Positions 34,001 to 46,000 of a DNA stretch of 64,000 nucleotides are shown piece after piece. Location: positions 124,001 to 188,000 of the forward strand of contig JAULBX010027605.1 in the NCBI GenBank assembly GCA_032358255.1, written 5' to 3'. The stretch is from Heterotrichella gracilis. Lineage: Eukaryota; Sar; Xanthophyceae; Tribonematales; Xanthonemataceae. Numbering within the stretch: the stretch's first letter is position 1; each line of letters starts with the position of its first letter. Made by a program: the position numbers and the translations under genes. Under the pieces are notes generated by a model, which was given only the letters and a program-made list of their open reading frames with translations, did no database searches and had not been told where the DNA came from.

Positions 34001-37000
34001 GGTGTGCCATGCAAAAAGCCATTTGTTTACTTATACCATCCGTCCGGTTCACCCCAATGCGTGCGGTCCATGCGAAACCTACCAACTAATTACTTAAGAG
34101 GTACCCATGGGCCGCACCTGCAGCACCCCGTTTGTCTTTGCCGCCACAAAGGGCACGTACAGCCTGCTGCGCGCACCCCCTGGCTGCTGCCTGAGGCTGA
34201 GTGTGACCATGGGGAGCTCGTCACCGTCAAGGCCACGGGGGAGGTCAAGGGGAGCGACGATCACGGGGTACCTGCGGGGAGGGCAAAGTACAGGGTCGAA
34301 GGAGAGATCACTTTCATGAGTTGCCTGTGCCCCTTGTCAGGGTGCGGCGGGCTGTTCATTACTATTCTGTGATGATCCTTGTGTGAGGGAACCATGGGCA
34401 GTTCCCCAGATATCCGCCCCCTCACCTTCTGCCCCACAGCCTGTCATCCAGTAGCATCTCATCACCGCCAGGCACACGCACGGGGCTGAGCGCACCTATC
34501 CTTGCAAACCCCCAGAGAAACCCTAGCACCAACCCTAGGGTTTGCCGCCCCTCACCTTGTGCCCCACAGCATGTCATGCAGCTGGTACATAACAGGTGGC
34601 GGTGCGCTCCGGCCCCCAGAAAAAAACCCTACCAACATCCCTAGGGTTTCTTTCCCCTCACCTCATGCCCCACAGCATGTCGTCCAGCTGGTACCTCCTC
34701 GCCGCCAGGCGCACGCAGGTGGCAATGCGCTTGGGCCCCAGTAAAACCTATAAACCCCTACCAAAAATCCTAGGGTTTGCCGCCCCTCACCTCGTTCCCC
34801 ACAGCATGTTGTCCAGCTGGTACCGCTTCACTGCCAGGCGCACGCAGGTGGCTGAGCGCAAATGTCCTAGGAAGACCACCAGTAAAACCCTACCAACAAC
34901 CCTAGGGTATCTTTCCCCTCACCTTGTGCCCCACAGCATGCCCCCCAGCTGGTACCTCTTTACAACATGACCAGCAAAACCCTATACTAGGGTTTGTTCC
35001 CCCTCACCTCGTGCCCCACAGCATGTTGTCCAGCTGGTACCGCTTCACCGCCAGGCGCACACACCTTTCCTCAAAAACCCTACCCACAAACCCTAGAGTT
35101 ATTTCCCCTCACCTTGTGCCCCACAGCATGTCATCCAGCTGGTACCGCTTCACCGCCAGGCGCACACACGTGGCGGTGCGCTCCGGCCCCACCCCCGCAG
35201 CCACACTCAGCTGCGCACCCGACACAGTCAGCAGCAGCACCTCCTGGGGCAGCGCATCCACTATGGACAGCTCAAAGCCTGCCAGGTGGAGGTCCAGGCT
35301 GGTGGCTCCCTGGCCCGGGGCGAGCTTGATGACGCCGCTCATGGCGGAGGCGCCTGCGATGGGGGGTGGGGGGGTGGGGGGTACTGAGGGGATGATGGCA
35401 AGGGTGGGGAGGTAGTAGGGGATATGATGATGGCGTCAGTGGAAGCTAGGGGTTGTCTAGGGTTTGCTGGGGTTAGAATTCAAGCGAATGACGGCCAAGC
35501 GAAGGACGGCTAATGTGTAGGATTTTTACAGGCAACAAAACAATTAAGTTCATATCAATTGTTGGGGTTGGAATACATGGTGTTCAAGAGTTATGTTCTT
35601 AGGGTTAAAAGTGCGTGCCTCACCTGGCAGTACCCTGACTATCCTGTCTACTCCTCCCCTGCCCAGCAGCGCCGCCCCTGCCCCCGGCACCCCACCCACA
35701 CCGGTGGGGGTCATCACCTGCTGCTCGGCATCGGCAACCTGCAAATTATGACAATCAGTTGAAATTCACAACAAAAGCAATATCTATAAAATTCCTTTCA
35801 TCTACACATTATGATGATTCCTAGTGTTAAGCATTCTAACCCAATGCATATGACTTGGATTTGGCAGTGGGAGGGGCATGGCATATGTGGGAGACAGCAA
35901 CAGTTGCCAAGGCAGCAGAAATACATCCAGATGCAGCAACAACGTGGGAATGCCGCTTTTCACGCAGAACACAAAACAACGACGACCGCCCACCATGCGA
36001 ACGTTAGGGTTTAGGATTAGGGTTTTGTGCGCGCACCTGCACCGTGCACACTTTAGGCCCCACCGACATTGCCAGCTTGTGTTGGCTGCCCACCCCTCCC
36101 CCGCCACCCCCGCCACTCATGGAGGTGCCCAAATAGGTGTGCGCCTGGGGGTCCAGGAAATACTGCACCGCCGGCGATCCCCCCATCCCCTCCTGCAGCT
36201 CCAGCTGATACGGCCCCACTGGGACTGTGTAGTGCCACAAAAAGGGGACAGCGGAGAAGGGCTCGATGGTGAGGCGGGGGGCGCTTGGAATATGGGCCTG
36301 CCGGTATTTGAGCGGGTAGGGGGTCCTGCGCGCACAGGGAGAGTTGGAAAAGGGATAGACGGGGGAAGGAGGGAGGTTTGGGAGGCCATGTGCCATTGCA
36401 GTCCAGGCAGGGCAAGACTGAGCGAGCAGTGCTAAAAACTACTCATATGTTGCCACAGATGCTTGCATCACCACATGTCATCACCAGAAACAGTATATCA
36501 CGATAACTCTGAAGATAAACTGGTGATTTTCTTCTTTGTTTTCCAGTAACAAACCATTCTTGCTGCCAATTTGATCCTGTGGGTCTGACATGCATGACGT
36601 ACCACTGGTGGTGAGCTCTTCAGGGGGTGCATGGCATGCTCAAGCGTCACAAGGGAAAGCAGGGTAAATACGTTGGGTGCTGCCATGTCTAGGGTCTTAC
36701 AAGGGTTTTTGTTAAGGTTTGATGCACCCAGCGATTGTCTGCCTTCATCACCTTATGCTCATGGCAAGAATGGTGCTAGGGCTTCCAGGATTTGCTACAC
36801 AGAGCCTCACATCAGTATCTATTTGTGAAGTGGGTTGCTGCATGCCGGCTGTGCATGTGAGGTGGTTCTTGATAGGATTGATGGTAGGGTTGCCAGGGTT
36901 TGCGTTTAGGGTTTTGCACCTGTTTTCTATGATGTATGGTGGATCACTCCCCACCGCCTCCACTACCAGGTGCATGCAACCAGGGGAGCGCAGGGCTAGG

Positions 37001-40000
37001 GCCAGGCGAACCACCACCACCGGGCCAAGAGGGGAGGGGAGGGATAGGCGCCTGCGGGAGGGGGAAGGGGGGATTAAGGATGGGGGTAGGGACAACAGGG
37101 TGCCTTATGGGAGAAACAAAAAGGGGAAATCAAATTCGCACTGAAGACAATGCTCCCGCCCAATAATTGCCACCTTGGCCAATATGCATGTATCCAGTCA
37201 CCAGCACTCGATATACTTGCAAGTACAACAGAAAAACCAAAGTCACCATGTACATTCCATCGCTGTGTACCCACCTTAGCGCCTCAATCATCTCCTTGGT
37301 GAGCCCCCAGGCCCCCTGGTCCCGCACATTTGAGGACACCCTCGCAATAATGTGCCCCTCACTGTCACCACCACCACCACCACCACCACCCTCCTCCGCC
37401 CCCTCCGCCCCATAATCGCTCTCGATCCAAGCGTCCGGCGGCGGCTCATCCAAGTAATCGATCGGCACCGCCACATGCGCCACCATACTGCCAGGGTATT
37501 CCAGCAGGATGGGGCGGCTGGTGCTGGGATGCGCGGGGTCCCCACTCCCGGAACCGAATCGCAGGCACACCGCGTGGGACTCTGTGTGCATGGACCAGTG
37601 CATGGAGGAGCCCACAGCGCCTGCGAGGGGTGGGGGTTGAAGAGAGTGGGGGGTGGATTTAGGTGGATTTCAGTGTGCATTGACCAGGCGCGGGCGGGGC
37701 AACGGCGCCTGCGAAGGGTCAGTGGGTGGGGCGAGATGGAGTGGGAGCGACAGGCAAGGGGATAACAAGGGGAAGGCTATAGGGTGTTTGGTACAGGTTG
37801 GAGACTTAAAATGTTATTGTAAAATGGGAACGCCATAACGTCCAGAGATTGTGCAAGGGACTGTCTTGGCTGGTCTGCTAAAAGCATGTACCTGACCCAA
37901 CAACAAGTAGGGTTTTGCAGGGTTTTGATGTGTGCACACCTGGTGACAGTTCCAGTGTGGCTGCCAGGTGCCCCGATGGGTCATCGCCAGGTGGGCGCAG
38001 CATGGCAGAGCCAGAGCCAGGGGCGTCTCGAGCCCTGCAGGCAGAATGAGGTGGGGATTGGAAATGGTAATGGCCGCAACCACTCGTTGAATTGGAGGGG
38101 TGCTGCACGTAAGTGTGGAAGGAAATATTTCTGGTACTGGTCTGAAGGGAAATCCATGTTTTTTTAGACTCCCAACTAGAAGTGAGTCACTCCCTGACAC
38201 ACGTTGGAAGCAACTAAGGGATAGAATGATGATGAGTGTTTGCCACAGCAGTGTAATGCCACAGGTCATCTGGGATTGGGGTCCCTTTGGGAGACAGATT
38301 TGCGTCACCCTTGCAAAATCCTCCCATCCCCAGGTCCCTTACCCAATCATGGATGCCCCCACTTGCGCTCCCCTCTTCCCCCCTGCAGTGACGCTAAAGC
38401 TCCCCCCCTGGCGCAGCATGGACTTGAGGTTTGACCCCGCCATGGATGCGCGCTGCATCACTGAGCCAGAGGTGCTGCACACAGGGGAAATTTGCATGAT
38501 TACGAGGATGGAAATAATAGGGGAATAGGGAGTGACAGAAGATCAAATCCCAGGGAGTTAGGTCCTGGATCCCAGGAGGCAGGCAAAGGTCCCCACACGC
38601 CATATATGGGGACGCAAAGGGAAAGCACAAGGGACGCCAAACAACCTTAAACCACCCATTTTCAGTCAATTACTGCCTGCCATCCCATGTCCACAATCAA
38701 AGAAGGGTTCAGGATTGAAAAATAGGGTTTTGTGTGCTTACCTTTGCCCCGCTGCTGCCCCCCCTGGCCTGACCTGCATGATCTGCATGGGCAGGGGGGT
38801 GCGGTTGCTCACCACCAGGTGGGGCTCAAGGCGCAGAACCTGCAGGAAGGGGGAAGCCAGTGTTTCAACTTGCAGCCTACATAGTCACATCTGAGTATTT
38901 CGTAGGGTTTATTCACATCTGCCTTTTCCTGTGGCAATGGAGGCCTTCACACAGGTTGAAGATTACGACCACGAAGCCTGTGCAGTGCAAGGATATGCTA
39001 TGTAAAACCATGGGGCTAATTATTCTTCCCACGGCCCAGTGCCAAGCCCTAACACCTTTTTATAATCCCCATATTTTCCGTCCCAAATCCCCGCACCTGC
39101 ACCCTCCCAAACCCTGCTCGGGGCAGCTCCAGCCGCGCCACCACCTCCACCTGAAGATTAAGCCCCGGCACATTTGCGCGAATCAGTACAGGGCGGCTGT
39201 CCTGCAGGTTACCCTCCATGCCCCCCACACCCCCACCGGTAGATGTGGATGCATCCTCGGATCCATCCCCATCCGCATCCCCAACTGTGTCCAGGGCCAA
39301 GGGGGATGTCCAGCCGGAGCCGCCCACCTGCGCAGGGGAGGGAACGGGGGAGTGGGTGGGCAGGGTGAAAGTGAAATACAGGCATAAACGGGGGTTGGTG
39401 GGGTGTAATGAATCCCACGATTCTGTCAATCCAGGGTTTGATCCATGGTACTGTCCAACCTCTTTGATGCATGCGAGAGACGTACAACAAAACCATGAGA
39501 AATGGATAGAAAACAACTGAACCTGAATGCGTTTCCTATACATACCGATAACCATGACCAAGGCTGTACACAATGACAGGCATGCTACAGGAATTTTAGT
39601 TATTGCTGCTGTTTCCTCCTACCCTGAGCCGCACGCCAAAGTGTTTTCCCCCTTGCATGAAGCTGGCCATGCTGGCCACAGGGAAGGACATCATGTGCAG
39701 GCTGTGGGGAGGGACCTGCTCCACACCGCACCCCTCGCGCATGGGCGGGTTGGCCACCGATGCATACACCACAGGCAGCGCGGTCGCCTCGCTGATCGCC
39801 GCCTCCATGCTGGCGGCAGGCACGGGAGTCGCAGCCCCGCCCGCGTCCCCGCGCCGCTGGGGCGCGGGGCAGGGGACCAGCATCGCGCTGAGGGGATTTG
39901 GAGTGGCGTTTGTCATCCACAGGGGGACAAAGAGCTCGACCACCATGGGGACGCCAGAAGCCACCGCCATCCCCGAATCTAATTTGTCGCGGGTGGCTTC

Positions 40001-43000
40001 AGAGAGCATCCAGGCCCCCAGGAAAATATCGCGATTGATGAAAATGTCCAGGGGGCATGAGCCGCCGGGGCGCACCACGGTGAATTTGTCTGGGAGCTGG
40101 GGGGTCTGGTCCACCCCCGCGCGGTGGCTGCGGGGACCAGGCAAGGGAGGGTGTCAATCCCAGGAAATGCAGAGGGAATTACGATTTATCTTTTGAGTTC
40201 TCTAATTTTTTAAGCGCATCTTGATAACACATCACTGATGCGGCTGCACTGTTGAACCCCCCACCCCCCTCATCCCCAGCACCATAGCAGTGTTATTCTT
40301 CCCACTGCCCCCAACTACTGGATGCCGCCGCTTGGGTGCATGCATATGACCACCAAAATTACCTCTCTTTAGCCCCACAGCACAATTATTACCCCCTCCG
40401 CCAACCCCACCCACCCACCTGAGGTATCCGTATGAGATGGGTATGGGCTCATCCTGCGCAAAGGTGTATCCCTCGGGGTAGAACTGCAGGGCGATGGCTG
40501 CGCGCATGTCTGCAGTCAGGACCTGCACGCTACCACCCGCGCACAGCCGACCGCTCTGGCGCAGGAGCAGGCCCCTGGGGGAAAGAAAAACCCTGATTTT
40601 AGGGTTTTGGACCCCAGCGGGATTGTGGCGCTGGGTGGAATAGCGGGTTGCTTTGTGCAGTTGGGTTAAGTGAGTGATGCATGTCAGAAGATGCTGGGTG
40701 GAGAAGCAATCATGTGACCCACACCCCCAAAACCCACTGTGGAAACCAAAACCCTTGATTAGGGTTTTCATAACCTAATTGCTTGCATCAGGGGCCTGGC
40801 TTGCCGCCATGTGGGTGAGGTGGAGGTGAGTGGGTAATGAGCGTGGGGAGGGTTTGCGAAAGGAGCAGCAGCTGTTTAGGGTTTAGGGTTGAGACCACGC
40901 AGATACACAACCCTCCCTGGCGCAACTGGCCCATCTGCCTCTACCCAGTAGTGCGCACGCAGTGGTTTGAGCACGCGTTTTGAGTGCATTACTGGACAAT
41001 GCAGAGGAGCAAGTTGCACCAGGGAGGGTTGTGTACCTGCGTGGTCAATGCAGGCAGTGTTTTGGTCACGCACGTGCGTGCACTCAGAATTCCTGCTCCA
41101 AAACCCTACTTTGTGCCTTCTTCCTCCTCCCGTATCAGGTAGTGTGCGGCTATCAATAGAGCATTCGCACTAAACCCCAAAGCCCTACCTTGTCCCCACG
41201 TCCTTCTCCCAGACGAGGTAGTGCGCAGCCACCGGCAGCGCGTTGCGCAGCACCAGGGGAGGCGCGGCAACTATCCTCCAGTCCTGCAGCGGCCCCCCCT
41301 GGTCCGCCCCCACCCCGTAGGTGTCCACGTCCACAGTCAGCGACAGCCAGGTGGCGCTGCCCGCCAGCTGTGCGCCTGTGGGTGCGCCGCTGCTGATCTC
41401 AACGGGGGCGCCTGTGATTGAAGAATGGGTGTCAAGTGTGTGATCATTTCATCCAGTACCACAAGCTGCAAGTAAGATGGATGCATTTAAATGAAAAGGG
41501 TACATCAGAAGTGGGTCCAGTCGATGGAAGTACAGAAGTGGGTGGGGGATGAAGCACAGCCGATTCACGCTCATTGGTGGCCCACACCTGCCAGCAGTTG
41601 CTAAATCACCCTTGTGGTGAAAGAGAACTAGGGTTTGGTGCAGGGTTTGCCACCGTGTGACCGTCGCACCGCCCTCAACACTAGCTAGGATCCAGCGGCG
41701 CCGCCGCCACCAGCCTGGTAAGGGTTTACGGTTGGTAGTTAGGGTTTTAAGGCATCCACCTGAGCACTTGCTAGGGTCCAGTGGCTGCGACACAACCAGT
41801 CAAATATAGGGTTTAGGGTTCATACTTTAGGGTTTAGGGTTCATACTTTAGGGTTACGGCACCCACCTGAGCACTTGCTAGGGTCCAGCGGGGGCGCCAC
41901 AACCAGTCAAATATAGGGTTTAGGGTTCATACTTTAGAATAAAGGCACCCACCTGAGCACTTGCTAGGGTCCAGCGGGGGTGCCACCACCAGCCGGGTGA
42001 TGGTGGGGGCAAGCCCCTCCAGCTGCATCGTGTGCTTGCCATCTGTCGCACCCACGCTCCACGCGTGGTCCACATCCCCTCCCACATCCCCTCCACCCCC
42101 ATCCCCGCCCCCACCCCACCCGGCCACCGGCCTTAGCTGCAGCTGGCAGCCAGGGGTGTTATACCCGAACGGCAAGGGGAGGGAGCCCTCGGGGGGCACA
42201 ATCCCCAGGCGGGTGCGGGTCCCCGTGATCGTCGTGGAATCCAGGGCGGAAATCCCGGTCCCCGAGGCGGGGGTGGCCCCGGAACCCGCCAGGTGTGCAG
42301 CTGCAGCTGAGTGGCGGCGGGTGCGCACCCACCTCCGCCTGCGCACGAGGCAGAGCCATGAACAACAGGGGCGGGCCAAAAACAGGGAGGATCTGCGGCC
42401 GGGGGGGTAGGTGGGTTTTTGGGGGGGAAGGGGTAGGTGTGCATGCACGATGTATGTGTGTGTGGTGTGGATCAGGAGGTCAAGGGTTGGGAGTGTGTGT
42501 GGTGCTACAGAGTATTACGCGTCAAAAGGAGGGGCGTGCAAGGGAGGGCAAAGGGGGTGGGCACTGGTAGTGCGTGAGAGCGCAAACGAGAGCCCTGTGT
42601 GCCCGCAAAGTTGTGAACACGCCGTGATTGGTCATAGAAAGGCCAAACAATGTGTGTGCTGATCATGTTCCATCAGTTGCTGGACAAAACCATGGTGGAA
42701 TTAGTCAGTAACAGGCAAACATGTGACGCGAAATTTTCTGACAGAGTGCTCAGCCAGCAAGGGTTTGCATTGGGAAACAGACCCTTGCTTAGGGTTTATC
42801 CCCCACCTGCGCACAAAGCTCTTGCGGTTCTTCTGCGCCGAGGGCGGCGGGGGGTACGTGACCATCGTGAAATCCGTGAAATACGCCCACCCCTCCTCGT
42901 CAGTATTAGGCCCCTTCTCCACCTGCCAGGGCCCCTCCCACTCCCAGCCAGCGGGGGCCGGCACCGAGGGAAAGTCGCTGGTGCCCCTCCCCTGGCGGCG

Positions 43001-46000
43001 CGTGCGTCCGCTGTACCTGCGGGGGTCTGTGGGCAGCAGCACGCTCGACCCCCAGCCCTTGACCAGCATGTAGCGCTCGTTCTCGAATACTTCCTCCTCT
43101 TGCACTGTGGCAGGGCCGGGAGCCTGCGTGGCGGGTGGGTACGTGCGTTAATGGGGTAGGAGGGGAGGATTGTTGAATGAAACATGGAAATGCATAGAGC
43201 AGGGGTTGCAGGGCACATGGAAGGTGCGCAAGGGGTAGAAAGGGAAATGGCATGGGCACCGCATGCTAAGGGTAATCAGATAATAATACAAGCTGTTTCT
43301 AGCATGTTACCCTTGCCCACGCCAAGTGACTTGGCAGGAGGTGACGGCCAGTCCTAGTACTGCTCCATTAACAGCCCAGGTATGGACCAAATGCTGCAGC
43401 GTACACCAAACACCCACCCACCCACCCTCCACCCCCACCCACCTGTTCCTCCTCCTGCCCCCCCCTTGCCTCCCTGAGCAGGCACACCTCCAGCCCCAGG
43501 GCGGTGGTGTTGACCAGCTGGCAGGGGGCGCGCAGCACCTCCTGGCGGGAACCAGAGCGGAAGGAGTCCTCAAGGATAAGGCCCTCGCCGCCAATCCTGG
43601 GATGCGAGAGGGGGTACATAAATCAGGCATTAATGGGAATTGTAGTTCATTTTACCGGGGTAGATTGCAACAGGACCTGCTGTAGCCAGATCGTTGAATG
43701 TAGAAACAATTGTCTAGTATATACTGCTGAGTGCTACATACTGCAATCTCAAACACCCTGCTGAGTCATACCTCACTGCGCAGCTAGTTTACCTGGTAGC
43801 TTATACAAGTAAACTGTTTTGCCCTGTTTCTAGAACCAGAGATTAAACCAGATCCAACACGGGCACCCTGAGATGAAAAAGAAAAGGCGCACCTGATGGG
43901 GATGACGGAAGCTGACGTGGCGTCCCCAGCCTCGCCCTCCACCCCAGTGGTGCGCCCCTGGCGCCCCACACGCCGCTGGCTGCCGCTAGCGGGGATGAGG
44001 GTCCAGTGGTCGTCCGCCATGCCATCCAGGATAATTGCCCGCTGGCCCGCGGTGGATGCGCGGGAGCTCCACGCATCTGTTGGCGTTGATCGGTCGCCTT
44101 CCCCCTTGTACTGGCGCTGCATGGCGTACTGCAGCTGGAGGGTGGGCGCCTGCAGGGGGAAGCCAATGGTATAAGCATGCGTCGATGTTGAATTCAGCAG
44201 CACGCTTGTTGGATTTGATGTGTGTTTCTCTGTAGACTGTAAAATTTGTGAGTGCAGACGCATCGCAGGCAGTACAAAGTGATAAAGGTGGTACAATGGC
44301 CAGCTAATCATCCCATGGCAGGCGACTACAAAGCCATAATCGGACGACGCGCCATGCACTGCATCACTCATCAGGTCGCAGGAAAGCAGGCTGATTGCCC
44401 CCCATCCTTCTCCCCACCCCACCTGCGCCCCCTCCTCCTCCCCTTGCAGCGCCATCTCCAGTGTGCCTGTGCCCCCCTCCTGCCACGTCAGCGGCGCCCT
44501 CCCCTTTGCCACCACCTCCCCTGCGCCCCCCTTGGCAGCGCCATTCACCAGCTCAACCTCAAGCTGCAGCCCGGTGACTGCAAGGGGAATGACTTGTTTA
44601 CAGATGCTAGGAAAATACGAGGAAGGAATTGCAATATTTTCTCGAGATATCTATTTGGGCAGGTAATCTTGAACTGTGGCCTGTTCCTACCAGTGTCCTA
44701 TTATTCATGATAGATCAAGGTGAGACAATCCACAGCATTGTGCATATGAATTTCTGCAAATGGATTCAATTCTTGACATGCGGCAAGCTTCAATGAATGC
44801 AAGGGAGCAAACCCAGACCCTCCGGGTCTAAAACCACCCATTAGGCAATAGCAAGCCATGAAAACATACAGGGGTCGTCCAGGGAACCCAAACCCTTAGG
44901 GTCATCGACCAGCCAAGTGCAGGGTGTCGTGCGTACCTGGTGCGCCACGCTCCAGTTCGAGTATGAGCCTCTCCTGCCATGCTGCCCCGCCATTAGCCGG
45001 GGTCACGCAGCGTGTGTGCACCCCCCAGGAGCCTGCACAGGAGCAAAGAAAGTTCAAAACAAGGGGATGCTATCACAAGTCGTGATTCACAATCAATCAT
45101 CCTGGGATGCTTTACAACACCGCACACACATATCACAAGCTGAAAACCCTGCCATGCACACTCCAATTGGTACCAAATAAACCCTGTAGGGTTTAGGATG
45201 TCGAATCCCACCTGCCACTACCTCCTCTCCCTGCAGTAGCCTTGCCACACACTGAAGTGCAGCTCCCTCCCCTGCCGCGGCGGCCCCCACCAGCCCCCTT
45301 GCTTCCTGGACATCCACCAGGATCAAATCCGAGGGGAGCGCCTCCTCAGAAATGTGCACATTTTGGGAGGCCCGCACGGGGGCCACCTGCAGGGGTTGTA
45401 ATACTCGGACCTCCTGGTCGGGAGGGAGGGCCTCGGTGCACCTGCAAGGGGGGAAGGGTACGGTTTAGGGTCTAGGGTAATCGGTTAGGGTTTGTTTAGG
45501 GTATTAGAGGAGATGCAAGGACAAAATGTGGGTGGGGCAGGTAGTTGCTATCAGTGGATTGTTGCCCGGCGCCCCTTGTCGCAACCTCAGATTGGGATCC
45601 TACACAGCGCACAATGACCTCCAATGCATTTCCATCAACCCCACCCGGTGCAGCACTCCACTGCCATCCCAGGACTGGCCACCCACCACCTGCCACCCCA
45701 CTCCTCTCTGCAGAATTCACACCACCACCCATTTTCCAACACCATCACGCCTTGTCTGGCCTCCAACGACCACCCCACCCCACCAGACACCGCCCGGCCC
45801 CCACCAGGCACCCCACCCCCATGCAATCTCCACCTGAAGTCCCCAAAGTCCATCTCCAGCTGCTACGCACCACATCCCAGCCTGATGGTCACCACTGGAC
45901 CCGCACCAACACTAACACCCGACCCCACCATCACCACCAACCCATGACTAACCACCACCAGCCACACCCCGCTCCAGCTAAGCATCCACCACCACCATCA

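Larger units (their letters stand above)
28092..35353 (-). other. VPS13: VPS13 C-terminal module with two extra VPS62-like exons
   Basis: Order: 35113-35353 (FELSIVDALPQEVLLLTV; RYQLDDMLWGT), 34118-34271, 33746-33875, 32790-33036 (QLLGAAFGLVRNFGIFGG), 32162-32322 (GAGALGKGVLQGVTGVVLRP), 31517-31713 (GIGKGVVGFGAHPISGMLDM), 30640-30862 (YAYEDHMLLPEDKVVIICNR), 30190-30422, the WRPVGPKGYKAVGDVVVLGY exon 29461-29748, 28636-28890 (LWIPVPPTGYHAMGSVVVGG) and the last exon. In relatives the ATG2-like helices bind lipid droplets and the C-terminal PH fold binds membrane partners. In-phase splicing requires donor GTGG|GTGG at 33745, one step beyond the stronger-looking site. Confidence 0.87.
36037..41411 (-). 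other. VPS13: SHR-BD (DUF1162) region of VPS13
   Basis: Exon 41189-41411 has DWRIVAAPPLVLRNALP followed by AAHYLVWE, the family's 'W.+..P+.+.N.LP......E' block. 38742-38839 has PHLVVSNRTPLPMQI. 36920-37051 ends in SDPPYIIENR and 36037-36325 continues TPYPLKYRQAHIP. This is the region named for SHORT-ROOT binding in plants. The neighbouring exon 35624-35738 encodes VDRIVRVLP, corresponding to the conserved 'G.TRVL' strand. Confidence 0.85.

Noticed and set aside
34429-35100. Six additional real VPS13 exons
   Set aside because: The units repeat the same exon end, contain frame breaks and differ in length; only 35113-35353 continues the reading phase to the next exon at 34271.
43268-43314. Longer stem using CATGCTA and TAGCATG half-sites
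   Set aside because: The half-sites are in the wrong order relative to AGGGTAA/TTACCCT, so they cannot extend the same hairpin.
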